Source of the DNA: Desulfobacterium sp.
GTDB lineage: Bacteria > Desulfobacterota > Desulfobacteria > Desulfobacterales > Desulfobacteraceae
Length of the DNA stretch: 39,339 nt
Direction of reading: 5' to 3'
NCBI GenBank assembly: GCA_016342325.1
Contig: JAEINR010000061.1
Coordinates: forward strand, 1-39,339
The notes beneath the pieces are model-generated. The model was not told where the DNA came from. It saw only the letters and a program-made list of their open reading frames with translations, and ran no database searches. Below, one piece after another: positions 8,058-17,316 of the stretch. Numbering within the stretch: the first letter of the stretch is position 1; every line of letters begins with the position of its first letter. Both the position numbers and the translations under genes were made by a program.

Positions 8058-8951
8058 ATGGAACAAACAAAGTTTAGAGTTTTGCTGGCCTATGATGGTT
8101 CGGAACTTGCTCTTGATGCCGCCCGGTACGTTGGAATGGTATTTCCCCCCGATAAAACAGACGTTGTTGTTTTCTATGTGGAGAGCAAGATCCCCAGATC
8201 CTTCTGGCACATGGAAAAGGATCTGGACTTCAGGTTCAAGACCCCAGAAATAAGGGCCAGCATGACCGAGAGGTACAAGTTGGTCAAAGAGTGCATGGCA
8301 AAGGCCAATGAGATCCTGTTGAGTGAGGGCTTTCCCCAGGAGGCTGTGAAAACGAAGATTCACACCAAGGACCAGGGGGTGGTCCGGGATATTGTTGAGG
8401 AGTCCCGCATGGGATATGATGCCGTGGTGGTGGGCAGAAAAGGATATTCCCGGCTCAAGGACCTTTTTGTCGGAAGCGTTCCCACAAAACTCCTTGGAAA
8501 GATAAAGAGCATTCCCCTCATCGTTGTCGGCGGCATTCCAAAGCACAAGGACGTCCTGGTCGCCTTTGACGGTACCCGTGAGGTGTTGGAAGCGGTGCGG
8601 CGGATGGGGGCGCTCATTGACAACAAGGGATATCGCCTTCTGCTCTGCCATGCCGCAAAACCCTTAGCCAATGGCGAAAAGACGGCGCTGAAGACCCGGG
8701 ATCATATTTTCGAAAAATCGATGGAATGTCTCACCAGTGCTGGATTCACCAATGATCAGCTCACCTGCGAGGTCATATCAACCAACGGCGATCTGACGGA
8801 GAATATTGTCAACAGGGCCCGTACCGGCGGGTTTGAGAGCATCGTGATCGGACGAAGAAACCTGACTTTTCTTAAAAACGTTTTTATGGGACGGGTGGGG
8901 GAGAAGATTTTCCAGGCTGCCGGCAACCACGTGGTCTGGGTCGTGCAATAG
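8058..8951 (+). CDS. Universal stress protein with two UspA domains
   Basis: A 297-residue cytoplasmic protein made of two tandem UspA folds (about 1-160 and 165-297). The first domain keeps the ATP-binding pattern G-2x-G-9x-G(S/T), seen as GRKGYSRLKDLFVGS. In the second the equivalent segment starts GRRNLTFLKNVFMGR and lacks the second glycine, so only the first domain is likely to bind ATP. A GGGAGA ribosome site precedes the ATG at 8058. It lies 120 bp upstream of the rnf operon in the same orientation, but a candidate promoter in that gap suggests rnf can be transcribed on its own. Function is probably stress or energy sensing. Confidence 0.9.
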   Translation: MEQTKFRVLLAYDGSELALDAARYVGMVFPPDKTDVVVFYVESKIPRSFWHMEKDLDFRFKTPEIRASMTERYKLVKECMAKANEILLSEGFPQEAVKTKIHTKDQGVVRDIVEESRMGYDAVVVGRKGYSRLKDLFVGSVPTKLLGKIKSIPLIVVGGIPKHKDVLVAFDGTREVLEAVRRMGALIDNKGYRLLLCHAAKPLANGEKTALKTRDHIFEKSMECLTSAGFTNDQLTCEVISTNGDLTENIVNRARTGGFESIVIGRRNLTFLKNVFMGRVGEKIFQAAGNHVVWVVQ

Positions 8952-8972
8952 AAACATTCAATAGAATTCGAC

Positions 8973-9001
8973 TTGACACCCGCTCCCATTATTGGTATGC
9001 A
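8973..9001 (+). promoter_or_regulatory. Candidate sigma-70 promoter of the rnf operon
   Basis: TTGACA at 8973-8978, a 17-bp spacer and TATGCA at 8996-9001, about 70 bp before rnfC. The -35 is a perfect consensus and the spacing is optimal. Identified by eye only. Confidence 0.55.
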
Positions 9002-9071
9002 AATTGTTTCTGTTAACCATAGATTAACCATAGATGCAGATTGAAAAATCTGGTGGAGTGATTGAAAAATT

Positions 9072-10442
9072 ATGGGTTTTTTCGGGTCTAAAGAAGAATT
9101 TCCAGGAAAAGGGAGTTTTCCCCACGGGATTCATCCCCCTGACAACAAGTTTTATTCAGCTGGGGCTGCGGTTGAAGTACTGCCCAATCCGGACAAGGTA
9201 GTACTTCCACTGCTCCAGCACATTGGGGCCCCCTGTGAACCGGTGGTCAAGCCCAAGCAGGTGGTCGCATGCGGCGAAATGGTCGGTAAAGGACAGGCGT
9301 TTGTCTCGGCTGCCCTCCACTCTCCGGTGGCAGGAAAGGTGAAAAAAAACACCGTGGTGACCCTTGCCAATGGTCGGCATCTCCCGGCCATTGAGATCAA
9401 GACAGACGGTGACCAGGTGGATCCAAAGGATTTGTGGAAGGAGATGACCGCCACGGACTGGTCCTTTTCCACTGTTTCCGATTATGCCCCGGACGAGATC
9501 TCAAAGCTGATCCACGCTGCCGGCATCGTCGGCCTGGGTGGTGCTGCCTTTCCTACCCACGTCAAGGTGATGCCCAGCGACAAGCAGCTCATTGACACCC
9601 TGCTGGTCAACGGATGTGAGTGCGAGCCCTACCTGACCTGTGACTACAGGCTCATGAAGGAGGCGCCTTACGCCATTGTGGCGGGTGCGCTCCTGGCAGG
9701 ACGGGCTGTTTCGGCAAAGGAGATCTTCATCTGTGTGGAGGACAACAAGCCCGAGGCCATCGAAGCCCTGGAACGGGCAACCCAGGACACCGTTGTAAAG
9801 GTCGCCGTGGTAGAGACAAAGTATCCCCAGGGCAGTGAGAAGCAGCTGGTAAAGGCGGTTCTCGACCTGGAGGTGCCCTTGGGCGGGCTGCCTTCTGCCG
9901 TGGGTGTTGCCATGAGCAATGTGGGGACCATGGCCGCCGTGGCAAGGGGGGTGATGAAAAAAGGTCCCCTGACCCATAGGGTCGTGAGCGTCACCGGGGG
10001 CGGTATTGCCAACCCCAAGAACCTGTTTGTTCCCATCGGTATCACCATGGGCGAGCTGATCGACTATTGCGGCGGCTTGACCCAGGACGCGGCACGGATC
10101 ATCGCCGGCGGTCCGATGATGGGATTTGCTTTTTCAGATTTGAATACGCCGGTGACAAAAGGAACCAGCGGAATCACCATCCTCACCCATGCCGAAGCGG
10201 CCCGGGGCGAGGAGACCTCATGTGTGCGCTGCGGACGCTGCGTTGACGCCTGCCCCATGAACCTTGTTCCCACAAGGCTTGCCATGGCAGCACGGTATCA
10301 AAACCCGGAGCTTGCCCGCCAGTATAATATTAACGCCTGTTTTGAGTGCGGTAGTTGTACCTATGTCTGTCCCGCGAACATCAAGCTTGTCCAGTTGATT
10401 CGCACGGGAAAGGCCCAGGTCGCAGCCACCATGAAGAAATGA
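9072..10442 (+). CDS. rnfC: Rnf complex subunit C (NADH-binding, two 4Fe-4S clusters)
   Basis: A 456-residue peripheral subunit that binds FMN and NAD(H) and passes electrons within the Rnf ferredoxin:NAD+ oxidoreductase. The N-terminal part has the RnfC opening (GSFPHGIHPPDNK) and a barrel-sandwich-type segment. The central part contains the glycine-rich nucleotide site (GLGGAAFPTHVK). Two 4Fe-4S motifs are at C384/387/390/394 and C423/426/429/433, each followed by Pro. The protein is short and lacks the Ala/Lys-rich C-terminal extension of the gammaproteobacterial form. It is first in the order C-D-G-E-A-B, the arrangement of anaerobes such as Acetobacterium. The ribosome site is weak (GGAG about 13 nt before the ATG). 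Confidence 0.96.
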   Translation: MGFFGSKEEFPGKGSFPHGIHPPDNKFYSAGAAVEVLPNPDKVVLPLLQHIGAPCEPVVKPKQVVACGEMVGKGQAFVSAALHSPVAGKVKKNTVVTLANGRHLPAIEIKTDGDQVDPKDLWKEMTATDWSFSTVSDYAPDEISKLIHAAGIVGLGGAAFPTHVKVMPSDKQLIDTLLVNGCECEPYLTCDYRLMKEAPYAIVAGALLAGRAVSAKEIFICVEDNKPEAIEALERATQDTVVKVAVVETKYPQGSEKQLVKAVLDLEVPLGGLPSAVGVAMSNVGTMAAVARGVMKKGPLTHRVVSVTGGGIANPKNLFVPIGITMGELIDYCGGLTQDAARIIAGGPMMGFAFSDLNTPVTKGTSGITILTHAEAARGEETSCVRCGRCVDACPMNLVPTRLAMAARYQNPELARQYNINACFECGSCTYVCPANIKLVQLIRTGKAQVAATMKK

Positions 10443-10479
10443 TGGCCTCAACAGAGACCATAGGAAAGGAGTTGGCATA

Positions 10480-11466
10480 TTGTCAAAAATAAGTGAAATA
10501 GAGGGAGCGGGGCATGAGGGACCAACCCTTAACGTAGCCCCTTCACCCCATGTATCTGACATAACATTTACGACAAAACGGATGATGACAGATGTCCTCA
10601 TAGCCCTTGTGCCCCTTGTGGCCATGTCCGTTTTTGTGTTTAGGGGGTACGCCGTCAAGCAGCTGGTTGTCTGTGTGGTCGCCTGCCTTGCAAGTGAGGC
10701 CCTGTTTGTCTCCATGCGTGGAAGAAAGATTACATTGACAGACTGTTCCGCCGCCGTTACCGGTATCATCCTTGCCCTGTCCCTTCCGGGCACGGCCCCC
10801 TGGTATGTCGGCGCCCTTGCCTCCTTTGTAGCCATGGGCATCGGCAAGATCATCTTCGGCGGCCTAGGCATGAATATCTTTAACCCGGCAATGGTGGGTC
10901 GCGCATTTGTGATGATCGCCTTTGCCAGCCTCATGGGAGCCGGCGCCTACGAAAATCCGGCGGGTGTCGTGGACGCCATTTCCCAGGCAACCCCGTTGAA
11001 CGCCTTTAAGGGCAGCGGCGTTGCAACCTCGGTATTTGATCTCTTTTTTGGATTTACCAACGGATCCATCGGAGAGACAAGCGCACTTGCCGCCCTCATC
11101 GGCGGAATCTTCCTGTGTGTCCGGCGAACCGCCTCCTGGGAGATTCCCGTGGGCGTCTTGTCCTGCGTGGCTGTTCTTGCAGGCCTTGCCGATCTTTCAG
11201 CCGGTGCCGGTGGCTATGTCCTGCTCCACCATCTCTTTGGCGGCGCATTGCTCTTTGGTGCCTTTTTTATTGCCACCGATCCTGTCACCTCTCCCTTGAC
11301 CCCCAGGGGCAAGTTTATCTTCGGTGCCGGCGTGGGTGCACTTGTCATGATCATCAGGCTCTTCAGTGGCTATCCCGAAGGCGTGATGTTTGCGATTCTT
11401 CTGATGAACGCCGTGACTCCCCTGATTAACCGATGGACCATACCACACCCAATGGGAGATGCCTGA
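10480..11466 (+). CDS. rnfD: Rnf complex subunit D (membrane, flavinylated)
   Basis: A 328-residue integral membrane subunit, homologous to NqrB. The start is TTG at 10480, because AGGAAAGGAG lies 8 nt before it and the conserved N-terminal LNVAPSPH and TTKRMMTDVLIAL segments are needed; the first ATG would cut them off. A covalent FMN site is visible at T171 in DAISQATPL, matching the D-x-x-S-x-A-T-P pattern. Other family marks are NIFNPAMVGRAF near residue 135 and ATDPVTSPLTPRGK near residue 265. Its stop (TGA ending at 11466) is 1 nt before the rnfG ATG, indicating translational coupling. Confidence 0.96.
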   Translation: MSKISEIEGAGHEGPTLNVAPSPHVSDITFTTKRMMTDVLIALVPLVAMSVFVFRGYAVKQLVVCVVACLASEALFVSMRGRKITLTDCSAAVTGIILALSLPGTAPWYVGALASFVAMGIGKIIFGGLGMNIFNPAMVGRAFVMIAFASLMGAGAYENPAGVVDAISQATPLNAFKGSGVATSVFDLFFGFTNGSIGETSALAALIGGIFLCVRRTASWEIPVGVLSCVAVLAGLADLSAGAGGYVLLHHLFGGALLFGAFFIATDPVTSPLTPRGKFIFGAGVGALVMIIRLFSGYPEGVMFAILLMNAVTPLINRWTIPHPMGDA

Positions 11467-11467
11467 T

Positions 11468-12121
11468 ATGAACGCTATTCAAAGGACAAACCTGGGCCAG
11501 GCATGGCTTGTGCTGTTGCTGGCACTGCTTTTCGGCATGTCGCTTGCCGGGGTCCAGGCGGCCCTGGGGCCAAAGATCGAAGAGAACAAATTAAAGGAGA
11601 CCCTGGAAAAGGTTCCCGTGGTGATCCTCGGCCAACAGGCCGCGGATGAGCTTAACGCCAAGGGCGAAACGCTTGTGATCACCCCCAACACCGTTGCCGT
11701 TGAAAAGGGTCCGGTCACGAAATACTATACCCTTTACAAGGCTGACTTCAAGGACGGAACACTGGCGGGCTGGGTGGTAAAGACCAAGGGCCAGGGATAT
11801 GCAGACAAGATCGAGCTCCTCGTTGGTATGGATGCCGATGCAGCAAAGGTCACCGGGCTCTTCATTCTGGATCAGAAGGAGACCCCGGGTCTTGGCAACA
11901 AGATTGTGGAAGACGCTTGGCGGGCCCAGTACAGCAATAAAGAGACGACCACCCCTTTTAAGGTGGTCAAGCTGGCAACGGGCGGGGTCAATGAGATTGA
12001 TGCCATCTCCGGTGCCACCATCTCTTCAAAGGCCGTGACCAAATTTGTAAACCAGGCGGTTTCTGATCTGAAACCCCGGGTGGCTCAATTTAAAGATTCA
12101 GACGGGAAGGGGGTTCAGTAA
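11468..12121 (+). CDS. rnfG: Rnf complex subunit G (flavoprotein)
   Basis: A 217-residue protein with one N-terminal membrane helix (about 9-27) and a periplasm-facing FMN-binding domain, homologous to NqrC. The FMN is attached by phosphoester to T184 in the motif SGATISSKAV. The conserved GLGNKIVE segment is also present. The ATG at 11468 is preferred to the one at 11459 because GGGAGA (11454-11459) gives correct spacing only for 11468. Its TAA overlaps the rnfE ATG by one base (TAATG). It carries electrons between the membrane subunits. Periplasmic ApbE, needed for flavinylation, is not encoded in this window. Confidence 0.95.
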   Translation: MNAIQRTNLGQAWLVLLLALLFGMSLAGVQAALGPKIEENKLKETLEKVPVVILGQQAADELNAKGETLVITPNTVAVEKGPVTKYYTLYKADFKDGTLAGWVVKTKGQGYADKIELLVGMDADAAKVTGLFILDQKETPGLGNKIVEDAWRAQYSNKETTTPFKVVKLATGGVNEIDAISGATISSKAVTKFVNQAVSDLKPRVAQFKDSDGKGVQ

Positions 12122-12738
12122 TGGCAGATCAACCAACAGCCACCGAGAGGTTCCTGCAGGGTATCCTGCCGGAAAACCCGGTGTACCGCCAGCTCCTCGG
12201 ACTCTGTCCGACCCTGGCCGTTACCAATGGAATGCAACCGGCCATCACCATGGCGTGTTCAGTGGCATTTGTGCTCATCTGTGCCAACGTGGTGATCAGC
12301 CTGCTCCGGAATTTGCTCAAGCCCCATCTTCGTATCGTCATCTTTACCCTGACCATTGCCACCTTTGTGACCATTGCGGACAGGGTTCTGGCTGCATATC
12401 TCTACCAGATGAGTAAGACCCTGGGACCCTATATTCCCTTGATCATCGTTAACTGCCTTATCATCTGCCGGTGTGAGGTGTGTGCCTCCAAGCAGTCACC
12501 CTTCATTGCAGCCTCCGATGCCCTGGGACAGTCCCTGGGATTCGGTCTTGCCCTGGTAAGCATTGCTGCGGTAAGGGAGCTCCTTGGCACCGGTGGTCTC
12601 TTTGGCTACCAGTTGCTGCCTGCTGCATGGCCGGATTGGGTCATCATGGTATTGCCTCCGGGGGCCTTTATCACCCTTGGACTCCTCCTGGGACTGGTTA
12701 ACTGGTACTCTGCGCGTAAATCAGGAGGAAGCATATGA
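12121..12738 (+). CDS. rnfE: Rnf complex subunit E (membrane)
   Basis: A 205-residue integral membrane protein with about six helices, homologous to NqrD and to RnfA. Conserved family stretches are [17 protein letters not shown] at the N-terminus and [13 protein letters not shown] in the middle. The cysteines in LGLCP and VNCLI correspond to ligands of the membrane 2Fe-2S cluster formed at the RnfA/RnfE interface. It overlaps rnfG by 1 bp and rnfA by 4 bp (ATGA), so translation is coupled. Confidence 0.95.
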   Translation: MADQPTATERFLQGILPENPVYRQLLGLCPTLAVTNGMQPAITMACSVAFVLICANVVISLLRNLLKPHLRIVIFTLTIATFVTIADRVLAAYLYQMSKTLGPYIPLIIVNCLIICRCEVCASKQSPFIAASDALGQSLGFGLALVSIAAVRELLGTGGLFGYQLLPAAWPDWVIMVLPPGAFITLGLLLGLVNWYSARKSGGSI

Positions 12739-13526
12739 ATTATCTTATCGATATCGTTCTGATTGCCCTGAGTGCAGCGGTTATCAACAACTTTGTTCTC
12801 TATTATTTTGTCGGTATTTGTCCCTTCATCGGCGTATCCCGCCGGGTTGACATGGCCGTTGGCATGGGATGTGCCGTTACCTTTGTTATCAGTATCGCGG
12901 CTTTTCTGAGCTGGACCATCACCACCATGGTGCTGATCCCCGGTGCACCGATCTCCTCCTTTATCGCAGGATTTTTTGTGTCCAAGGAGGCTGCGGCCAC
13001 CGTTGATCTCACCGTGCTGAGTTACATTGTCTATATCTTCTCCATCTCCTCTTCGGTACAGTTTGTAGAGATGTATGTGAGAAAATTCTTTCCGGCATTG
13101 TACAAATCCTTTGGTGTATTTCTTCCGTTGATTACCACCAACTGCGCCATCCTCTTTGCCTGCCTCACCATCATGAGCAACGTGGCAGGGGTTGAGAACC
13201 CGGCGGATGCGTGGGATCTTGGGCGGTCCCTGACCCTGGCCCTCTTTGGCGGTATCGGTTTTACCCTCGCCATTGTGATCATGTCCGGCATCCGTGAGGA
13301 TCTGGATCTGTGCGATGTGCCCGAGCCCTTCAAAGGCGCTGCCATCACATTGGTTGTGGGCGGTATTCTTGCCTTGGCCTTCATGGGTTTCACCGGTGTG
13401 GATTCAGGTCTTAGAAAGGCCATGACACCGGCGGAGGAAGTGGCCATGGAGATGTCCGTGGAACCGATTCAGACGGCAATGATCGAACCCAACTTACAGC
13501 AGCAGATTCGAGGTATCAATGATTGA
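12735..13526 (+). CDS. rnfA: Rnf complex subunit A, with insertion and C-terminal tail
   Basis: A 263-residue integral membrane subunit, homologous to NqrE. The core is unmistakable: [20 protein letters not shown] (18-37), [16 protein letters not shown] (108-123) and [11 protein letters not shown] (131-141). The cluster cysteines are C29 and C137. The usual length is about 190-195 residues. Here roughly 25-30 extra residues lie near 68-95 between helices, where the E. coli protein has a short link. A 40-residue polar tail follows the last helix (after FMGFTG at 216-221), ending in a Gln/Glu-rich stretch. The frame is intact and overlaps rnfB by 8 bp, so the additions are not sequencing frameshifts. 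The tail could dock RnfB; that is conjecture. Confidence 0.93.
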   Translation: MNYLIDIVLIALSAAVINNFVLYYFVGICPFIGVSRRVDMAVGMGCAVTFVISIAAFLSWTITTMVLIPGAPISSFIAGFFVSKEAAATVDLTVLSYIVYIFSISSSVQFVEMYVRKFFPALYKSFGVFLPLITTNCAILFACLTIMSNVAGVENPADAWDLGRSLTLALFGGIGFTLAIVIMSGIREDLDLCDVPEPFKGAAITLVVGGILALAFMGFTGVDSGLRKAMTPAEEVAMEMSVEPIQTAMIEPNLQQQIRGIND

Positions 13527-14340
13527 AATAACCATAGGCATCGCTGCCGTTACCATGCTGGGCATGGCAGTGATTATGTCATACATACTTGGATGGGCCA
13601 GCAAGAAGTTCCATGTTGAGGTGGATGAAAGGGTTGAGGCGGTGTTGGAAGCCCTTCCCGGTGCTAATTGCGGCGGTTGCGGCTATCTTGGCTGTAGTGA
13701 ATATGCCGTTGCCGTGGTCGCTGACAATGCCCCGGTGAACCAGTGCCCGGTGGGTGGCGAAGGTTGCGCCAACGAGGTTGCCGATATCATGGGTGTGGAC
13801 GTGGGGGACTCGGTTCCCAACCGTCCGGTGGTCCATTGCGGCGCCCATTTTGAAGCGCGCCAGGGCCGAACCGAATACAGGGGTGAAATGCGGTGTGCCG
13901 CGGCAAACCTTGTGGCCGGGGTCCAGGGTTGCACCTTTGGTTGCCTGGGATTTGGCGACTGTGTAAGCGCCTGCGATTATGACGCCATCCACATTGAGGA
14001 CGGCCTCGCCGTCGTGGACTACGACAAGTGCATCGGTTGCGGTGCCTGCGTCAAGGCGTGTCCCAGGGTGATTATCTCCATGACCGATTTTCATGAAGAC
14101 AAGATTCCCTCGGTACTCTGCTCCAACCTGGACAAGGGTAAGGACGTTAACACGGTCTGCACCAAGGGGTGTATCGGTTGTAAGGCCTGTGTCAAGGTCT
14201 CCGACGTCTTTGCCATGGATAAGGACATTGCCGTGGCAAACACCGACGCCTACAGGGTTGAGCAAGAGGAGTCGGCGGTGGAAGGCCTTGAGAAGTGTCC
14301 CAAGGATTGTATCGGGTTTATCGGGAAAAACGCGGACTAA
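13519..14340 (+). CDS. rnfB: Rnf complex subunit B (multi-cluster ferredoxin-like)
   Basis: A 273-residue iron-sulfur protein that accepts electrons from reduced ferredoxin. Residues 1-25 form a membrane anchor. A 4Fe-4S domain of the RnfB N-terminal type follows ([13 protein letters not shown], completed by CP about 20 residues later). Next come a cysteine-rich segment ([15 protein letters not shown]) and a ferredoxin motif [13 protein letters not shown] degenerate second motif, [14 protein letters not shown], lacks the usual final Cys-Pro, but CPKDC near the C-terminus may complete it. It is longer than the E. coli protein (192), as in other anaerobes. It is the last gene of the operon and is followed by a strong terminator. 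Confidence 0.96.
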   Translation: MIEITIGIAAVTMLGMAVIMSYILGWASKKFHVEVDERVEAVLEALPGANCGGCGYLGCSEYAVAVVADNAPVNQCPVGGEGCANEVADIMGVDVGDSVPNRPVVHCGAHFEARQGRTEYRGEMRCAAANLVAGVQGCTFGCLGFGDCVSACDYDAIHIEDGLAVVDYDKCIGCGACVKACPRVIISMTDFHEDKIPSVLCSNLDKGKDVNTVCTKGCIGCKACVKVSDVFAMDKDIAVANTDAYRVEQEESAVEGLEKCPKDCIGFIGKNAD

Positions 14341-14364
14341 CTCCCCGTACATGCATAAATAAAT

Positions 14365-14411
14365 AGCAATGGCCGGCCCGGGAACTTTCCGGACCGGCCA
14401 TTGCTGTTTTT
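14365..14411. terminator. Rho-independent terminator of the rnf operon, probably bidirectional
   Basis: A 12-bp perfect stem, AGCAATGGCCGG (14365-14376) with CCGGCCATTGCT (14394-14405), is followed by GTTTTT on the plus strand. On the minus strand the stem is followed by ATTTATTTATG, so it probably also ends the convergent paaK/ACT transcript. Confidence 0.92.
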
Positions 14412-14436
14412 GAATCAAGTTCCAGGGGAGGTATCG

Positions 14437-14868
14437 TTAGAGGTTGTACACATCCTCGCCTTTGATCACTGCGATCTTGTTTTTGGCCAGGATCTCGATG
14501 GCTTTGTCAATGTTGTCAAACCGAAAGATCATGATGGCGCTTTTACGGTTGGGATTGGCAAAAGCGTACATGTATTCCACATTGACCCCTTCGCTGGTGA
14601 GGGGGTCCAGAACCCTGTTGAGTCCACCGGGGTTATCATCAACCTCCACGGCAATCACATTGGTCTTTCCCACGGTGAAACCCTCTTTTTTGAGGATATC
14701 TTCCGCCTTCTGGTTGTCGTTGACGATCAGCCTCAGGATTCCGAAATCCGTTGTATCGGCAAGGGAGAGCGCCCTGATGTTGACGTTTGCATCCCTTAGT
14801 ATGGCAGTGACCTCTGCAAGGCGCCCGGCCTTGTTTTCCAGAAATATTGATATCTGCTCGGCTCGCAT
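14437..14868 (-). CDS. Tandem ACT-domain protein
   Basis: A 143-residue soluble protein with two ACT domains (about 3-70 and 72-140). The first opens [20 protein letters not shown], the ligand-binding loop typical of the fold. ACT pairs bind amino acids or related small molecules and usually regulate an enzyme. It lies 23 bp downstream of paaK; this pairing recurs in anaerobes, suggesting that it senses an aromatic or branched-chain amino acid linked to the ligase. No catalytic domain is present. The ligand is unknown. Confidence 0.88.
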   Translation of the reverse strand: MRAEQISIFLENKAGRLAEVTAILRDANVNIRALSLADTTDFGILRLIVNDNQKAEDILKKEGFTVGKTNVIAVEVDDNPGGLNRVLDPLTSEGVNVEYMYAFANPNRKSAIMIFRFDNIDKAIEILAKNKIAVIKGEDVYNL

Positions 14869-14891
14869 ATCCGTTTACCTCCTTGTTCCTG

Positions 14892-16196
14892 TTAAATGTT
14901 TCGGTTGTCAATAACTCTTATGGCCTTGCCCTGGCTACGCTCGATGGCTTTTGGCTCAACCAGCATGACCTTGGCGGATACGCCCAGATATTCTTTGATA
15001 TCATTAGAAATGTTGGCCTCCATGTTCTGGAGGTTCTTGATCTGATCCGAGAATATCTGGTCGCTGACCTCTACCTTGACCGTTAGACTATCAAGATTAC
15101 CGGATCTGTCAACCACAAGCTGGTAATGGGGCTGAATATTGTCGCTTTTCATGAGAACGTCCTCTATCTGGGAAGGAAAGACGTTGACGCCCCGGATGAT
15201 CAGCATGTCGTCGGTCCTGCCCGAGACCTTTTTCATGCGCACATGGGTTCGGCCGCAGATACAGGGTTCAGGATTCAAGGAGGTGATATCCCGGGTTCTG
15301 TACCGGATGATGGGAAAGGCCTCCTTGGTGATGGAGGTGAAGACGAGTTCGCCTGTTTCTCCGTAGGGAAGCACCTCTTCGGTGATCGGGTCGATGATCT
15401 CCGGGATGAAGTGATCCTCAAAGATATGCAGGCCGTTCTGGGCCTGGATGCACTCGATGCTGACACCGGGTCCCATGATCTCACTCAGGCCGTAGATGTC
15501 TATGGCCTTGAGGTTGAGCTTGGATTCGATCTCCTCTCGCATGGCCTCGGACCAGGGCTCAGCCCCGAAAATGCCGGCCTTGAAACTCAGATCCTTGAAC
15601 GATACCCCCATCTCTTCGGCAACTTCAGCCAGGTGAAGGATGTAGGAGGGGGTTCCGGTGAGGATGGTAGGCTTGAAATCCTTCATGATGATGATCTGGC
15701 GTTTGGTGTTTCCGCCGGAGACCGGGATGACTGAGGCGCCTAGGCGCTCGGCGCCGTAGTGGACCCCGAGTCCGCCGGTGAAAAGGCCGTAGCCGTAAGC
15801 GTTGTGGAGGATGTCACGGCTTGTTGCGCCGCCGGCTGCAAGGCTCCTTGCCATGAGTTCGGACCAGGTTTTGATGTCCCGTTTGGTGTAGCCGACAACG
15901 GTGGGGCTTCCGGTGGTGCCGGAACTTGCGTGGATCCGGACTACGTTTTCCATGGGTACGGCGAACATACCGTAGGGGTAGTTATCCCTCAGGTCCTGTT
16001 TGGTGGTGAAGGGAATACGACGCATATCATCAAGAGAATTGATGTCCTGGGGCGTGATGCCGGCCTTTTTAAAGCTGTCACGGTAAAAGGGTACGGTGGC
16101 ATAGACTTTTTCCAGGGAGGTTTTTAGGCGTGAGAGCTGGATGGCCTTCAGGGCCTCCCGGGGCATTGTTTCAAAATCCATGTTAAAGATCGGCAT
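14892..16196 (-). CDS. paaK: Phenylacetate-CoA ligase (PaaK-type, AMP-forming)
   Basis: A 434-residue cytoplasmic adenylate-forming enzyme that makes aryl-CoA thioesters (phenylacetate or a related arylacetate) from acid, ATP and CoA. The P-loop-like SSGTTGSPT is at 91-99. Further marks are the GAEPWSE segment, [10 protein letters not shown] (adenine-binding), ETGELVFT and the hinge region [27 protein letters not shown] is the C-terminal domain signature of PaaK. AAGGAG precedes the ATG. In anaerobes such ligases activate arylacetates arising from Phe/Tyr breakdown. A monocistronic or two-gene unit with the ACT protein is likely, ending at the 14365-14411 terminator. Exact substrate is not fixed by sequence. 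Confidence 0.92.
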   Translation of the reverse strand: MPIFNMDFETMPREALKAIQLSRLKTSLEKVYATVPFYRDSFKKAGITPQDINSLDDMRRIPFTTKQDLRDNYPYGMFAVPMENVVRIHASSGTTGSPTVVGYTKRDIKTWSELMARSLAAGGATSRDILHNAYGYGLFTGGLGVHYGAERLGASVIPVSGGNTKRQIIIMKDFKPTILTGTPSYILHLAEVAEEMGVSFKDLSFKAGIFGAEPWSEAMREEIESKLNLKAIDIYGLSEIMGPGVSIECIQAQNGLHIFEDHFIPEIIDPITEEVLPYGETGELVFTSITKEAFPIIRYRTRDITSLNPEPCICGRTHVRMKKVSGRTDDMLIIRGVNVFPSQIEDVLMKSDNIQPHYQLVVDRSGNLDSLTVKVEVSDQIFSDQIKNLQNMEANISNDIKEYLGVSAKVMLVEPKAIERSQGKAIRVIDNRNI

Positions 16197-16280
16197 AACT
16201 GATTCTCCTTTGGCATTGGGGCCTGTTGTTAGAAAACCAAAAAAAAGGACTCAAGGATTTTTAAACCCCCGGTCCTTGAA

Positions 16281-16326
16281 AATAAAAAACCATGGGTTTC
16301 GTTCTCTTCGAGTCCGCCCATGGTTT
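16281..16326 (-). terminator. Rho-independent terminator of the mutS/amidase/crotonase run
   Basis: A 10-bp stem, AAACCATGGG (16287-16296) with CCCATGGTTT (16317-16326), and a 20-nt loop. Read on the minus strand it is followed by TTTATTTTC, giving a T-rich tail. It lies about 180 bp after the crotonase stop. The rest of the 308-bp gap (16197-16504) holds only the paaK upstream region; I see no gene in it. Confidence 0.75.
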
Positions 16327-16504
16327 CTATTGTCAGATTATGGCGTGGTTCTTATATAATCTTTCCATGGGCAGACCTTGTAAATCGAAAGTCTGCTTTA
16401 AAGAAAAATATAAAAAAGAACCTGTATACCATTGTTTTATCCTTTTAGTTAATAATTTAAGTTTTATTGTCTATCGGGAATCAAAACCCTTGTCAAGGAA
16501 AAAG

Positions 16505-17296
16505 TTATTTCGTAAGCGTCCCTGTGAATGCGGGTTTCCGTTTTTCAAGGAATGCCTGGGTACCTTCCTTTGCGTCCTGGCTTGCCATGCACAGGGCAAA
16601 GGCGTTGTTTTCGATTTTGCAGCCGGTTTCAAGGTCCGCGCACAAGCCCGTGTTGACAGCTTCCTTGGCCGCCCGGATGGAAACCCGTCCCTTCAAGGCC
16701 ATGGCTTTTGCGGTTTTCATGACTCCGGCCATGAGTTCTTCAGGGGCAAAGATCCTGTTGACGATGCCGTAGGCTTCGGCCTGGGCCGCGGGTACTGTTG
16801 TTCCCGTATAGATGAGTTCTTTGGCACGGTTGGGACCCACAAGCCGCGCAAGGCGCTGGGTGCCGCCAAATCCGGGAATGATGCCGAGGGTAATCTCCGG
16901 AAGGCCGAACACTGCCTTTTCCGAGGCATAGATAAAATCGCAGGCAAGGGCCACCTCGGTGCCGCCCCCCAGGGCAAATCCGTTGACGGCCGCGATGACC
17001 GGGATGGTCAGGGATTCGAGCCGGGAAAACGTTTCTTGACCTATTTGGGAAAATTGTTTGGCTTGGAGGACGTTCATCTCGGCAAGCTCCGAGATGTCGG
17101 CTCCGGCTACAAAGGCTTTGTTTCCGGCGCCTGTCAACACAAGAACCTTGATATCGGGATCGGCTTCTACCCTGTCGATGACGACGCCAAGTTCCTGGAT
17201 CAGTTCCTGGTTCAGGGCGTTCAAGGCCTTGGGTCTGTTAAAGGTGAGTGTTCCGATGGTCTCTTCAACTTCATAGATCAGGTGTTTGTATGTCAT
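16505..17296 (-). CDS. Enoyl-CoA hydratase/crotonase
   Basis: A 263-residue cytoplasmic hydratase adding water to short-chain 2-enoyl-CoA. The oxyanion-hole segment is AFVAGADISE (61-70). The two catalytic glutamates are E114 (FALGGGTE) and E134 (GLPEITLGIIPGFGG). Length and composition match short-chain crotonases (Crt/PaaF type). GAGGAG lies 7 nt before the ATG. It is 20 bp downstream of the amidase gene and shares its transcript, an odd functional mix ended by the terminator at 16281-16326. Its metabolic partner could be butyrate or amino-acid beta-oxidation. Confidence 0.93.
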   Translation of the reverse strand: MTYKHLIYEVEETIGTLTFNRPKALNALNQELIQELGVVIDRVEADPDIKVLVLTGAGNKAFVAGADISELAEMNVLQAKQFSQIGQETFSRLESLTIPVIAAVNGFALGGGTEVALACDFIYASEKAVFGLPEITLGIIPGFGGTQRLARLVGPNRAKELIYTGTTVPAAQAEAYGIVNRIFAPEELMAGVMKTAKAMALKGRVSIRAAKEAVNTGLCADLETGCKIENNAFALCMASQDAKEGTQAFLEKRKPAFTGTLTK

Positions 17297-17316
17297 GATC
17301 TGCTCCTCTATACCGG

